Below are positions 21,371 to 32,871 of a stretch of DNA of 64,000 bases, piece by piece (the stretch's first letter is position 1; each line of letters opens with the position of its first letter). The translations under genes and the position numbers were made by a program. The stretch is from contig OY755174.1 in assembly GCA_963576735.1 (NCBI GenBank), positions 992,001-1,056,000 on the forward strand. Reading direction: 5' to 3'. This stretch comes from Bedellia somnulentella (lineage: Eukaryota > Arthropoda > Insecta > Lepidoptera > Bedelliidae). A model generated the notes under the pieces. The model was not told where the DNA came from, made no database searches, and worked only from the letters and a program-made list of their open reading frames with translations.

Positions 21371-21500
21371 ATTTTAATCTCCATACCCCATTGTCATATC
21401 ATCATGGCTCAGAGCATCAGAGCTCATTGGGCGATGTGACCAATGAGCTCTTTATTTTATAATACACCATCTCACAATTTCACCACTCTACTTTTTCTTT

Positions 21501-21744
21501 GCTGTGTAGTGTCGGCTTAGAATAGCACTACCGCATTTCTTCCGGTGGGTGAACATAAGAGGCGACTAACGATATTGGGGGCTTTAAAGGGATTTTCGGG
21601 CGATGCTGTTGGAGACCCAAAACCAACAACCGTAATTTTACCATCTTTTCCGCGCACAACTTCCCAAAAGTGGCTGAGGAATTTCTAATTCCTTAGCTCT
21701 GGCTACCCCTTTTTGGGATTCAAAGCCGTGGGTATATGTATGTA
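21501..21744 (+). mobile_element. SINE-A, full length
   Basis: Complete plus-strand copy, slightly diverged (GCCGTGGGTATATG at the 3' end). Confidence 0.85.
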
Positions 21745-21800
21745 ACTTCCTCAAGTGGCTGAGAAAGTTCTGAATCTCTGTCAACCCTAGCAGTGTTTTT
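21745..21800 (+). mobile_element. SINE-A, short degenerate piece
   Basis: AACTTCCTCAAGTGGCTGAG then TCTGTCAACCC, wedged between two longer copies. Confidence 0.5.
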
Positions 21801-21835
21801 CATAGGTGACTTTTCTGGTAGAAATTTTCTACTTA

Positions 21836-22056
21836 GAATTTGACTACCCCTTTCTACCCACGGGTGTCGCAAGAGGCGACTAAGGTTATGGGGCTTTTTA
21901 AGTGGTTTTTGGACGATGCGGTTGGAGTCACATCTAACATTGCTAACATCATGTCTCCTATCATCTTCCAAATGTGGCTGAGGAGGTTCTACCCCTGAGC
22001 TATAGATACCCCTTTATGGGATTTTATGGCCGTGAGAATACGTATGTATGTATGTA
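21836..22056 (+). mobile_element. SINE-A, variant 3
   Basis: Subgroup with CTTTTTAAGTGGTTTTTGG, CAAATGTGGCTGAGGAG and GGGATTTTATGGCCGTGAG; 5' end eroded. Confidence 0.8.
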
Positions 22057-22299
22057 CTTTTTTGTCTGTCATCTTTGGTTTAAGAAAAGGCTCAAAGGTC
22101 TTGGTCAACGTAATGAATAATATTTGAATAGACAAATTGAAGTGGTAAAACTTGATGACGTAACTGGCAGTTTTCGACTTTATTATTCTTTGTTTCATTG
22201 TATGACAGAATTTACGCACCTTTTTATATTTAAAGGAGTAAAGGTTATGTCAGAGAAACAAGAGAGATTAGTCAGTATCGTGCAAAGTGGTGGAATCAT

Positions 22300-22490
22300 T
22301 ACATGGCTGAGTTGTACTTAGTCATGTGACAGTGTATTCGCACAAAACGGCGATAGGCCTGCCTCCTATCACGTTAGTAAACTGTCCAAGCAAAACGTGG
22401 GTACTCTGAACACCAGGTGACAATGTCACGTGATTATCGGAAGTATTAGTACGTCTGCCAACACCTTCGGGAATATTCGGCGTGGACGTT
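22300..22490 (+). mobile_element. SINE-B, 5'-truncated
   Basis: Starts near ATGGCTGAGTTGTACTTAG and runs through CGGCGATAGGCCTGCC to the CACCTTCGGGAATATTCGG 3' block. Confidence 0.8.
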
Positions 22491-22499
22491 TGAGTCTTT

Positions 22500-23086
22500 G
22501 AGTCTGTAAATAATTAAGTAAATATGATAAAAGAACGTATATGTAAATGGTAAATATCCAGCAATCATTTAAACATCATATTTAAACATCATACTTAAGG
22601 ATGGTAAAGCCCTCGGTCTCAGCTACTATAATGGTGTTATTCGCTAGTCTGCCAAGTGCCAACTCGCACTTGGCCTTGGTGTACTAACCAACTAAATCAC
22701 TCTTTACAGGATAGACTCCAGCCACTCGGTGGGCACATAAAATGGGCGATAAGGGATCATTTATACGAACCTGGATCTCTCACTTTTCTCGTTCTTAACT
22801 TTAGTTGAGAAAAAGAACAGTAAAATATTCAGTCATTCAGTAAAACGACAGCAACCTGCAAAGTTCTACAAGTCCATTAAAATATGTATGATAGCTTGAG
22901 GTTCGGAAACAAAACTTCATAAAGTTACTACAGCTCATATATACATACATATCATATCACTGAAAAGCCTCAAGCATACAATGCATAGAACGAATACTAC
23001 AATAATGGAAGCTGGTACTTGCGATCCTATGCACAGTAGTTACAATTTTCGAATCATCAAACTGATGCAATGTTCACTATTATATG
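22500..23086. other. Mostly unassigned; one repeat segment
   Basis: 22603-22690 resembles part of the 17.5 kb foldback (AAGCCCTCGGTCTCAGC, GCTAGTCTGCCAA). The rest is unrecognised. Confidence 0.45.
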
Positions 23087-23354
23087 TACATACATACATA
23101 AATATACTTACGGCTATAAATTCCTAGAAGGGGTAGCCAGAGTTAAGTAATTAGAAATTCCTGAGACACTTTTGGAAATTTGAGTGGGGAAAAGATGGTA
23201 AAAATATAGGTTGTTGGTGATGGGTCTCCAACCGCATCGCCCAAAAATCCCTTAAAAGCGCAAATACCGTTAGTCGCCTACCGACTACGTTAGTCGTTAG
23301 CCACCGGAAGAAATGGGGTAGTGCTACTCGTATTCTAAGCCGACACTACACAGC
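23087..23354 (-). mobile_element. SINE-A, full length with small duplication
   Basis: Complete copy; the TTAGTCGCC segment is partly repeated (TAGTCGCCTACCGACTACG, GTTAGTCGTTAGCC) near 23270-23300. Confidence 0.8.
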
Positions 23355-23913
23355 AATGTTATATGTGTATACCCCGAAAATAGAACCAGAAACCCCTGGA
23401 TCATAAATACTTACACAAAAACCATTGGATTTAGCGCTGAAAGTAGATTGTAACAATGAGACGTGATTTACCGTTGGTGATTATACCTCAGATATAAACA
23501 TATGAGGCACCAATTTTTCGAAGCCAACATTTCACGGTCAAAACAATAGCATTCTAAAACACCAATTTAATTAAACTCTGTCACGCTTAAATTCCTTCCC
23601 ATGGCTCAAAATAGAGGTATAATTTATTGATAGCCGTCTCGAGTGCCGAAATAAGAAATTATCTTAGCCAAAACATGTTTAACCTTAACGTGACTTAGAA
23701 ACGAACGTGGGCTGCTATGTACAAACAACATATGAATGTCATTGAAAAAAATAAGTGCAAAAAATGGCTTCGCACAAGCATCCTTTGTGAGCGTCTAGCC
23801 ACTGACCTTGAGAGTGATGTACAGCTTTTTCGACGAGAAAAAAATGGCGTCCGGTGAATTTACCTAACTCACTATTTGGGGTCCCGCGAATTTTTGTGCG
23901 GATTTATTTGAAA
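23355..23913. other. Unassigned DNA
   Basis: Nothing recognised. Confidence 0.4.
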
Positions 23914-24733
23914 CTAGTGGATCGTCCCAGCTTCGCACGGGTAGCGTTGTTTTTTTAAATATCTGAGGTTTCTTTCTTCAGTCACTGCTCAAGCATTGTG
24001 AAATTCAGCGCAATGTTTTCAATTTATTAAATTTATAGCACTCCCTAAACAGTGTAGTTTGGTGATTTTGAATGCGCTTTAATGAACGGTTCAGTTTTTC
24101 CGTTTAATAGCAAATTTTGGAATAAAACGCTATGAAGTTATTTATAACAATCTAAAAAATAAATCATTACGTGTTGTAAGGATGCAACTACTGGCGCCAT
24201 CTAGTATTTTATAAGTAAATTAGTAACGATTCGGTTTTGGTCACGGGCGCGATGGCTTATTTTATGTATAATTTCGGTGTTTGTCAACCGATTTCTATGA
24301 TTATTTTTTTATTGAATAGGTAATAATGTTACCTTATTTAAATTAGGGATGAGTGAGAGGTTTACAAACGTAAGAGTAAACAAATACAATCAGAATGTTC
24401 CGAACTGCTAAGCTATCAGGAATTACACGTGTTATTGTGAGTCAACCGTAAAAGATAGACATAAACTGTTGAAAATTTTTTTTTAGATAATTTTATGAAG
24501 AATATTTCCGTAATACATGATTTCTATGTAAGTTTAACCATTAAGGCTGCACACGCGACGGAAGCTTAAAAAATGGAGTAACTTCTCCCGTTTTCCCAAA
24601 ATTTCCCAAAATTCCCCTTTACTACTCTACTGGAAAGTATACGAAAACCTGCCCAGGAGTATGGAAAATAATTGTACCAAGTTTCGTTAAAATCCGTCGA
24701 GTAGTTTTTGTTTCCATAAGGAACATACAAACG

Positions 24734-24787
<54 letters not shown>

Positions 24788-24906
24788 AATTTTACTGATT
24801 GCATTTTTGGCATCAGTATCGATCCCTAATCACCACCTGATAGTTATTTTGAAAATATATTTCATGTACAGAATTGACCTCTCTACAGATTTATTATAAG
24901 TATAGA
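23914..24906 (-). mobile_element. Non-autonomous Helitron, ~1 kb
   Basis: On the minus strand it begins TCTATACTTATAATAAATC at 24906 and ends GGACGATCCACTAG|T at 23914. A subterminal GC-rich region (CCCGTGCGAAGCTGGG) can form the 3' hairpin. A (GACA)n array lies at 24733-24784. The base before TC is T rather than the usual A; an alternative A|TC start sits 3 bp further out (24909). Confidence 0.7.
24733..24784. repeat. (GACA)n microsatellite
   Basis: About 13 tandem tetranucleotide units within the Helitron. Confidence 0.9.
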
Positions 24907-25360
24907 AGATAGATGATACTTTTTTGCATTTTGAAGATTTTATTTGGCTAAATTTTACTTTATTGCTATCACAAGAAGGCTGTTGTAGTCTAACAGGTTC
25001 GATCTTGTAAGTAAATTAAATACGCTGAACGTAAGCGTAACAAAAAAACGTAACCCTCCTTCTGAAGCATTCGGGTAAAAGGGTCAATGATGTTTTTGTA
25101 TCAACTGTTAGGTTTTGTGTTACTTTTTTTTATTACTCTGAGTCTCTTTATCTCTATTTTAGCTTTTCCTAAATCATGAATTTGTGATTTCATGAATGAA
25201 TTACTTTGGACAGTTTTGCAAAACAATCAATATTGCTGGAATCGACGGCATTATGTTATGCAAAAGCACGGAATCATCTAAATTGTCGGATAATCTGATG
25301 ATTTAGTCCTTTGTTTATTATATATCCTACAAAAGTGCGTTACATCGTACAATTTGATTT
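24907..25360. other. Unassigned AT-rich DNA
   Basis: Nothing recognised. Confidence 0.4.
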
Positions 25361-25365
25361 TCTGA

Positions 25366-25438
25366 GTATACGAGAATCGAATCCGTGACCTCAGGTTGCG
25401 TGACCCGACGCCCTAACTATACTAACTAAACCAGCTCG
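25366..25438 (-). repeat. tRNA-like sequence
   Basis: Minus strand: GGTTTAGTTAGTATAGTTAG (A-box-like) and ACGGATTCGATTCTCGT (B-box/T-loop) about 28 bases apart. Probably a tRNA-derived relic. Confidence 0.45.
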
Positions 25439-25639
25439 CAGTATTTTAATATTTTGAGTAGCTTAAAGGTAAATAGTACAAAATATACCATATAATTTTT
25501 TTAATATCATCTTGTTATAAGGAATTGGAATTAGAATTAGAATTATTGCCTATTTGCCTATAATGTAATTTTCTTTTCGAAGTTAAAGTAAGAAGTGATA
25601 GTCATATTAAGGATATAGCGTGATGAGACTCGGGCCTCA

Positions 25640-25736
25640 TAAATCACTAAAAAGGCTTCAATTGCCTTAGTTGCATCGTACGAAACCCACAGGATAACAA
25701 ACGGAACTAATCTAAGCAGACACTAAACGGCAATAT
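25640..25736 (-). mobile_element. SINE-A, very degenerate 5' part
   Basis: AAAAGGCTTCAATTGCC, TTAGTTGCATCGTACGAAACC and TAAGCAGACACTAAACGGC line up with the minus-strand 5' half. Confidence 0.4.
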
Positions 25737-26427
25737 AATATCTAATAACTTGCGCAATTAATAAAGAACCCTGCATCCAAAATGACCATCACACTTAGTC
25801 ACCAAACATTTTTTCGTCAAGCGTTCGCCGAAACATTATACCTAAAACCTTAGGTATTGCATACCAAAGAAGTTTTACAAGAATTATATCGCCTCAATAT
25901 AAACTCTAGATGCTGTAATTTGCGAGATAATCATCTGATGGCCACGGAACACCTCAGGGACTTATGCAATGCTTGAATATTTTTTAAGCTACTGTTTTTG
26001 GTAGCTAAACGGTTAATCGAGAGTGGATTTTGTATTTCGCAGAAATTAATGCAATACACGATTTTTAATACGTTTTATCACGAATCTGAATGGACTGGTT
26101 TTTTTCTAACTATTATGGCTTTGAAATAGATGATTAAATTGTTAAGTTAATATTATTCATGGGTAATTTGGCCTTACTTTTATCAAAAGCAGTGATGTAG
26201 AAAACGAGACTGGATGAATACTTTGTTAGAACGGGAACCATTTGAATTTTTATACAAAAAAATATATTTTATTAAGTCGTAATTACATTTTCACCAAACA
26301 TGATTTGACTACGTTGGGGAAAAGGTAAAGTTTCATAACTTATCTTAACCGGTATTTATGTTCATATGTTCTAACTTTTATAACACAAATACCGCTACAA
26401 GCGTCTTAACTATTTTGCTCTTCGCCA
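25737..26427. other. Unassigned AT-rich DNA
   Basis: No repeat or ORF recognised. Confidence 0.4.
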
Positions 26428-26537
26428 TGTTATGGGGTCCGAAGTGAAAAGAATAATTAATGTAAGGGAAGCAAGAGAGCTCTGCCTACCTCGATGGGAA
26501 TAATGGGCGTGAGTATAAGTAAGTAAGTAAGTATGTT
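26428..26537 (+). mobile_element. RTE 3' fragment
   Basis: GGGGTCCGAAGTGAAAAGAA, GGGAAGCAAGAGAG, CTCTGCCTACCTCGATGGG then GGCGTGAGTATAAG and a TAAG tail; internal deletion. Confidence 0.7.
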
Positions 26538-26635
26538 ATGGCTGTTTAAATTAGTCATGTCCTATCAATAAAAAAACGCTCTACACATAAACAAGTGGGG
26601 TATCCAAATAAAGGTAGAAGATAATACGAAGATTC

Positions 26636-26872
26636 GCCGTGTAGTTTTGGCTTAGAATAGCACTACCCCGTTGCTACCGATGGGTGTACGTAAGAGGCGG
26701 CTAACGGTATTGGGGCTTTTAAGGGATTTTTGGGCGATGCGGTTGGAGACCCATCACCAATAACCTTTACTTTACCATCTTTTCCCCACTCAATTTTCCA
26801 AAAGTGGCTGAGAAATTTTAATTCCTAAGCTCTGGCTACCCCTTCTAGGGATTTATAGCCGTGAGTATATGT
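26636..26872 (+). mobile_element. SINE-A, full length
   Basis: Complete; the tail is shortened to GTGAGTATATGTTATATT. Confidence 0.85.
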
Positions 26873-26923
26873 TATATTACGTTATAATACGAAGACGAGT
26901 ACAAAAATATAGTTGTTGCACAA

Positions 26924-26962
26924 ATGAATGAATATGAGTAATATTTACTCATATTCATTCAT
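26924..26962. repeat. Perfect 18 bp palindrome
   Basis: ATGAATGAATATGAGTAA and its reverse complement separated by 3 bases. Confidence 0.8.
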
Positions 26963-27197
26963 GTGTGGAAACGAAAAAAATCATTAGTTCTATAAATTAA
27001 ATTACACTTGGTTCGATTGATCGAGCTGCACGATACGGATCTTATATTTTGATCGCGTGTTCATCCTTCTGATATGCGCATGTATCCGATGGAAATATTG
27101 CAAAATATGGAATGAAAAATAAGTCTAAAAACCTTAAAACACGCACGACTGTGTAAAAAGTTGTCTAAAAAACGAAAATAGCAATTCAGATACTAAG

Positions 27198-27297
27198 GTT
27201 ATTAATCCCAGAAAGGGGTAGCCAGAGCTTTCTTATTACAATTTCCTCAGCCACTTTTGGAAGAGCAGCGGAGAAATTATTAAAAATAAAGGTTTCA
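27198..27297 (-). mobile_element. SINE-A, 3' part, degenerate
   Basis: AGAAAGGGGTAGCCAGAGC and CCTCAGCCACTTTTGGAAG retained; tail lost. Confidence 0.65.
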
Positions 27298-27386
27298 ATT
27301 CAGCTATCACAAAAAGGTTCTATGAAGATCCGTGGTCGACTCTACTGTATTTCTACTATGATGACATTCATGCCAGAAAGCTGTTA

Positions 27387-28078
27387 TCAATACATAGTAT
27401 AAAACAAAGTCGCTTTCGCTGTATGTCCGTATGTATGCTTAGATCTTTAAAACTACGCAACGGATTTTGATGCGGTTTTTTTTAATAGATAGAGTGATTC
27501 CTAAGGAAGGTTTGTATGTATAATAAATGCATAATATAGTAGAGAAACACTGATAAATTTAAAGGTTTCTAATGTGATGTCGTAAATAAGCACGTTTTTT
27601 GCGCTTATATTGCAAACGCTGGCTGAACCCTACGAGATAGACCAAAATAATGTACTACAGTATTGTTCACCTTAAAAAGTTCAACAAAAAAGTCCGCGAT
27701 GGTATATGTCTATCTCTTAGGGATAACCCAGCATAACCATTTTTATTCTTTACTAAAAAATGGTTATTTACGAAGTGATTTTAAACAATACAGCATTAAT
27801 CCTTATCCAATGAAGTACCTTAAATAAATTGTGCATTTATTATAGATCAATATGCTTTTTACAGCATGTAATTTAAGTGTGAATATTACCGAAGATATTA
27901 CAAATTTAAAATGCAGGGTCGTAGTTGTTTGCGCCGGGCGGCGCGTGCCTATAAATAGTCTAAGCAAAACATGTTTGTATTGGCTAATGACAAAAAAGCT
28001 GTGAACGTTGTGTATAAGGACATTCTGTAGTAGGTATATTTTGCATTGCACCCGTGCGAAGCCGGGGCGGGTCGCTAG
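27387..28078 (+). mobile_element. Non-autonomous Helitron, ~690 bp
   Basis: Begins A|TCAATACATAGTATAAAACA followed by AAGTCGCTTTCGCTG, a common lepidopteran Helitron lead. Ends CGAAGCCGGGGCGGGTCG then CTAG|T at 28075-28078. The GC-rich CCCGTGCGAAGCCGGGGC block is the 3' hairpin region. Non-coding. Confidence 0.8.
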
Positions 28079-28146
28079 TATTTATATATATTAAACTTAA
28101 TTATTAATAATGAAATCAATGGAAATAATAACTCTCAATCATCTGA

Positions 28147-28262
28147 AAATGCCCCAAAGCGGGCAGAGCTGATGCTTCTGAACATTATGTGTCATATTTG
28201 TCACATGATGTTGAGTACTTTCGTTTTGCTTGCACGCTGAATTCACATGATATGTCCAGGTT
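28147..28262 (-). mobile_element. SINE-B, degenerate 3' half
   Basis: GCAGAGCTGATGCTTCTGAA, TTGTCACATGATGTTGAGTA and CTTTCGTTTTGCTTGCACG align with the minus-strand SINE-B body. Confidence 0.6.
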
Positions 28263-28736
28263 TATTGTTTTTGCCAAAATAAGAAATAATTAAAAAAATA
28301 CGTGATGACATTCTAAGGGGTTTTAACTCAAAAAATAACCGAAAAATAAGCAATTTTTAAAACATCGTAACGCATAGAAAACAAGAAGTTAAATCAAATT
28401 AAATATATATTCAAATTAACTTATGGAATACTTTAAGAATCTATCTGATAATCTAAGTAAAGCACGGCTCTCATCTTTATTAAAATTATTACAAAGCTTA
28501 TAGTACATTTTTTAAGTAGAGCACGTAGCCTCATTGTCAATAGATTAACCCATTAATCTTACAGACAATGTGCGATACAAATAGTATTATCCTTGCCTCG
28601 ACTCCTACCTTCGACTAGATATTGTTAACAGGGCTGCTCTTACAATGAGATACAATAATTACAAATATTCATTGACTACCGAACTAACTCGGCTTGACAT
28701 GGGGCATTTGAATATACTTTCTTACCTACTTAAGCT
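28263..28736. other. Unassigned AT-rich DNA
   Basis: Nothing recognised. Confidence 0.4.
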
Positions 28737-28918
28737 CACACCCATTATTCCCGTTGGATTAGGCAGAGACTATCGAGCGCAACTTCGCACGATCTTGACA
28801 AATCTCTCTTGCTTCCCTTACACTCATTATTCTTCTCATACATGCTCTGTTATGCTTCTCACTTCGGACCCCCGCCTTTATAAGAACGTTTTCTGGTCGT
28901 CCTCTACTTACATTTGAT
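28737..28918 (-). pseudogene. RTE 3' fragment
   Basis: Minus-strand match from the TGGTCGTCCTCTACT region to the block at CGTTGGATTAGGCAGAGAC. Substitutions and small deletions break the frame; the ATGT tail is absent. Confidence 0.7.
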
Positions 28919-28931
28919 TATATACAAGATT

Positions 28932-29168
28932 TGTAGTTTCAGCTTAGAATAGCACTACCCCATTTCTACCCATGGGTGTTCGTAAGAGTCGACTTAGGGT
29001 ATTGAGACAAGTTCTTGGGCAATGCGGTTGGAGACCCATCACCAATAACCTATATTTAACAATCTTTTCCTCACTCAAATACCAAAAGTGGCTGAGGAAT
29101 TTCATATTCTGAAGGTCTCGCTACCCCTTTTAGGGATTTATAGCCGTGAGTCTATATTTAAATGTATG
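28932..29168 (+). mobile_element. SINE-A, full length, intermediate variant
   Basis: TTCTACCCATGGGTGTTCG and a deletion where GGGGCTTTTAAGGG normally lies. Confidence 0.8.
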
Positions 29169-29285
29169 GAAATAAATTTACTGAAAAAATAGGGTTAGCT
29201 ACTTCTTACTGTTCTAGCTATATCTCAGTGAATCACCCGTCAAATTCGGTTCAGCCGTTTCAGAGATAAGTCAGAACTCGAATTA

Positions 29286-29330
29286 TGCGCCTCACGGGTA
29301 GGAATGGAGTATTGCTATTCTAGACCGACA
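29286..29330 (-). mobile_element. SINE-A, 5' stub
   Basis: CACGGGTAGGAATGGAGTA and ATTCTAGACCGACA only. Confidence 0.5.
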
Positions 29331-29847
29331 ATAATAATATTTAAATACTACGACAGCATAGGCAGCCCTACCGATATTGAAGTGAGAAAATGACAAGTGG
29401 CTTACTGACATAATGCTCAAAGCGCTCTTTAATTAATCGGGGACTTATTAAGTGGATTCGTGCATACATATTTCGCTAATGTTTTGTGTCAATCACACTA
29501 TTGTTCGTCTGACACAAATTACATGGCGTAGGATTCGAAAACCTTTGCGTTAATTATGTTGTAATGAAGTGTTACTTACATCAATTGAGTGTTATATGTG
29601 CATAAGATATCGATAGCGTATTCAAATTTTAATACTGTCTCATTATTAGTGTGATTGAATTACAATTTTTACATAAATATGTTCTTATGATGTCAAATAA
29701 GGTAGGTTACATAATAATTCATCTATAATCTCAGCATCCAATGATGGTTAAACACAAAGTAGAAATGAAATTGTGTAATTCTAAGTTTTATACCCCATAC
29801 CCAAAGCGATATTGTTGATGTAATATATTTTAATGGATTAGATTTAT
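29331..29847. other. Unassigned AT-rich DNA
   Basis: Nothing recognised. Confidence 0.4.
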
Positions 29848-30096
29848 CTGTTTAGTATCGGCTTAGAATATCACTACTCCATTTTTTCCGGTGGGTGTGC
29901 GTAAGAGGCAACTTATAGTATTGGGGCTTTGAAGGGATTCTATGGCGATGTGGCTGGAGACCGATCACCAACAACCTTTATTTCACCATCTTTTCCCCAC
30001 GCAACTTCCAAAAGTGGCTGAGGAATTTCTAATTCCTTAGCTCTGGCTACCCCTCATAGGGGTTTATAGCCTTGAGTATATGTATGTATGAATGTA
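29848..30096 (+). mobile_element. SINE-A, full length
   Basis: Complete plus-strand copy, mildly diverged. Confidence 0.85.
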
Positions 30097-30127
30097 GATT
30101 TATAATGTGGAAGGAAAAGTTCCACGA

Positions 30128-30313
30128 AGTACACATTTGGACCAAATAACGAATGCGCCCAAAGTGTCCGAATTATGAATAATAAATGAGTATGTATGAA
30201 ATAATTGATGGATGTAAACGAAGCTACAGAGGTTGGGCGGGATCGTTCAAAGTGGCGATTGATAGATTTTGCCTACCCCAATGGGAAATAATGGCGTGAA
30301 TATATGCATGTAT
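30128..30313 (+). pseudogene. RTE 3' fragment
   Basis: ACACATTTGGACCAAAT, GATGGATGTAAACGAAGC, GGCGATTGATAGATTTTGCC and GGCGTGAATATATGC: the last ~185 bp of RTE, frame disrupted. Confidence 0.75.
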
Positions 30314-30536
30314 ACCAAGAAAAACGTCGCATAAGAAAAGTAAGAAAACGAGCTTTCGATCATCACATCTCACTGACGTATAATAACGATTTTAATAATA
30401 TTTAGATTTAGTTTGAAGACTTTTGTAAAATCCTCACTAAATCATCTAGCTTTCCTTTCTCTCCTCCTTTTTTTATATATTTTTTTCAATATGGACTTCT
30501 ATTTTTTAAAATATATTTTCCATATATTCATATATA

Positions 30537-31141
30537 TGTCGTAGCCATATCGTAAATTTTAACACATCATGAAATGATCGATCATTTCATGAAATAGTCG
30601 TATTTCATGAAATGTTCAACTGTTTATTGACCACATCGTGATGTGGTTTGGGCAGATCGATGGTAAGAAATCGTTTCTCGATATGACCAACTTAACACAT
30701 GGCCTCTTCATGAACTGGTTAAAATTATTTCGTCCTATCGTAAAGTAGTTACATTAATTACCGGTGGAGGCGTTGAAAACACTTTGTTTGTGTGTGAAGA
30801 TGGGGGCCGCTGGCAAAAATGTTTCTCGCAGTAAAAAAGGTAATAATTCGTTATTAAGCGGGGGAGAGAGTGATAACAAAAGAGTTTACGACGAAAAGGT
30901 TCTCGAGTACTTTGCAAATTACGAAAAGACTGAGCAATATGTTAAAAAACCGTAGAGTTTGGATTGCATTTCACAGGTCATCCTATTTCTACGATCTGGC
31001 CAAGCATGGATGACAATATCGTGAAACGCTGACAATTTTATGATCTGGTCAAATGAGGTTGGCCACATCATGAAATGTGACTATTTCATGAAATGATCGA
31101 TCATTTCACGATGTGTTCAAATCTACGATATGGCCACGACA
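30537..31141. mobile_element. Palindrome-rich TIR element, 605 bp
   Basis: Ends are inverted repeats (TGTCGTAGCCATATCGTA left, TGTCGTGGCCATATCGTA right on the minus strand) continuing for about 63 bp with four mismatches. Flanked by TA on each side, as for Tc1/mariner-type insertion. The subterminal regions are packed with the palindrome ATTTCATGAAAT and with TGATCGATCA. A central palindrome CCACATCGTGATGTGG lies at 30633. One short ORF is inside (30800-30955). I cannot assign a superfamily with confidence. Confidence 0.7.
30800..30955 (+). CDS. Small ORF inside the TIR element (51 aa, unknown)
   Basis: ATG at 30800 sits in a good initiation context (AAGATGG). The product is basic and hydrophilic: MGAAGKNVSRSKKG, a Gly/Ser linker, then KRVYDEKVLEYFANYEKTEQ and KP. 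I do not recognise the family. AAAAAAGGTAATAAT at ~30834 resembles a splice donor, so this could be a captured or leading exon; chance is equally possible at this length. Confidence 0.2.
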   Translation: MGAAGKNVSRSKKGNNSLLSGGESDNKRVYDEKVLEYFANYEKTEQYVKKP

Positions 31142-31294
31142 TAGATACTCCAACAAACCAGTACTAATCATTAAGGATACTAATCATTAGTTTGTAAGAT
31201 ATGTGCAATTCAGTATTTATAATAATGTAAAAAAAAAAGTTACTACTATTGTTTGAATCGTAATGACGTGTGAGTGTGGATTTAAGTATTCTAA

Positions 31295-31545
31295 TACATA
31301 CATACATACATATACTCACGGCTATAAATCCCTAGAAGGGGTAGCCAAAGCTAAGGAATTTAAATTTCCTCAGCCACTTTTCGAAAGTTGAGTGGGGAAA
31401 AGATGGTAAAATAAAGGTTTTCGGTGATGGGTCTCCAACCGCATCGCTCAAGAATCCCTTAAAAGCCCCAATACCGTTAGTCGCCTCTTAGGTACACCCA
31501 CCGGCAGAAATGGAGTAGTGTTATTCAGAGCCGACACTACACAGC
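31295..31545 (-). mobile_element. SINE-A, full length
   Basis: Complete minus-strand copy. Confidence 0.85.
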
Positions 31546-31752
31546 TAATTCTATTAATTAATTAGCTATCTTAATTCGTTGTGATAAATTCGTCAAAAGA
31601 ATCAATGTTAAAGTTATGTTTTATTCATACAATATTCTCATTAACATTCTTATGCTTTGATGTCATAAATCTATCAGTGTAACACTAGTGTGCGGCGTAT
31701 TGTTGCAGTCCATTAATTTGAGATAATAATTAATTTATTATGCAGTTATTTT

Positions 31753-31982
31753 GCCGTTTAGTGTCAGCTTAGAATAGCACTTATCCATTTATTCCAGACG
31801 GTTTCTTAAGAGGCAAATTGGGTAATGTGGTTTTTAAAGGCAGTATTGGGCGATTTGGGTGGAGATCCATTACCAACTACGTTTATTTCCCCCCTCCACT
31901 TTCAAAAGTTAGTGAGTAATTTCGAGTTCTGAAGCTCTGGCTACCTTTTAATGGGATTTATAGCCGCGAGTATATTTATGTT
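31753..31982 (+). mobile_element. SINE-A, strongly diverged, variant 3-like
   Basis: GCCGTTTAGTGTCAGCTTAG to GGATTTATAGCCGCGAG; scattered deletions. Confidence 0.7.
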
Positions 31983-32871
31983 ACCTAAAGGCCACTTTCC
32001 TTATATGCAGCAAGGATGCAGAAACGGGTTATTAAGCCCCAATCAAACAGCAATAAATAAAAGCAACCGAAAATTATAAAAACGTAGGTATTGAATTCAG
32101 AATTACTTTAAATAAAAACAAATTTAGCACCTCCTAAAAAATATTTAATCGAATAAGAAACAAAGAAATGTTCGAAACAAAGGGTCCAAAAAGCCTGATC
32201 TAATCGGGTGACGTCACCAACGAACGTATGATACCTCCTTGTTACAATTCTCACGCCGCGTACAACCTTCACGGTGCAGCCTTCGAGCTTTGGGTTGTTC
32301 TACAATTTTATGAGCTGAAATTTAAACATATTACATTTTTTAACTAGTGCCATTTTCAAATATTTTCTTCTTTTCTTAATATTTTTGATATATTTTTTTA
32401 TCGTATACTATACACTTAGATTGTTGGGTTGTGAAACAATATAAAAACTATAAGTTTTTTTATGAAAAATAATTAATACTGATAAATTAAGTGAAAGGAG
32501 ATTGACCATTTTTGTATGAACGTTGGACCAAGTGCTGCCCAACATTGAATGATAGTACATAATGTTCCTTAGACTAATATCAGACTGTAACCCAAAGCGC
32601 TTTAGAATCTATCCGAGGAGTACTGAGAAAATAAATATTTTTCATAGGATTTACATTGACGACTTAATCATACATAACCAACAGCTGTTTTTTTAAATAA
32701 AACACGGTATATTGTGAACAATGGATTATTTATTACTATTAAAACACTTCTTAAGTATAGTGCTTTAATAAATCAATCATTTATTCGTTACATGATCATG
32801 ATTCGTTACGTCATCTATGATTATTGAATCTAAAAATAAAGCAGGCCGCCTAAAACGTCTTCGTGCCTAGC
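31983..32871. other. Unassigned DNA
   Basis: No repeat family recognised; slightly GC-richer patch at 32200-32300. Confidence 0.35.

Noticed and set aside
24622..24813. Frame with repeated SVCLSVCL peptide
   Set aside because: Translation of the (GACA)n microsatellite.
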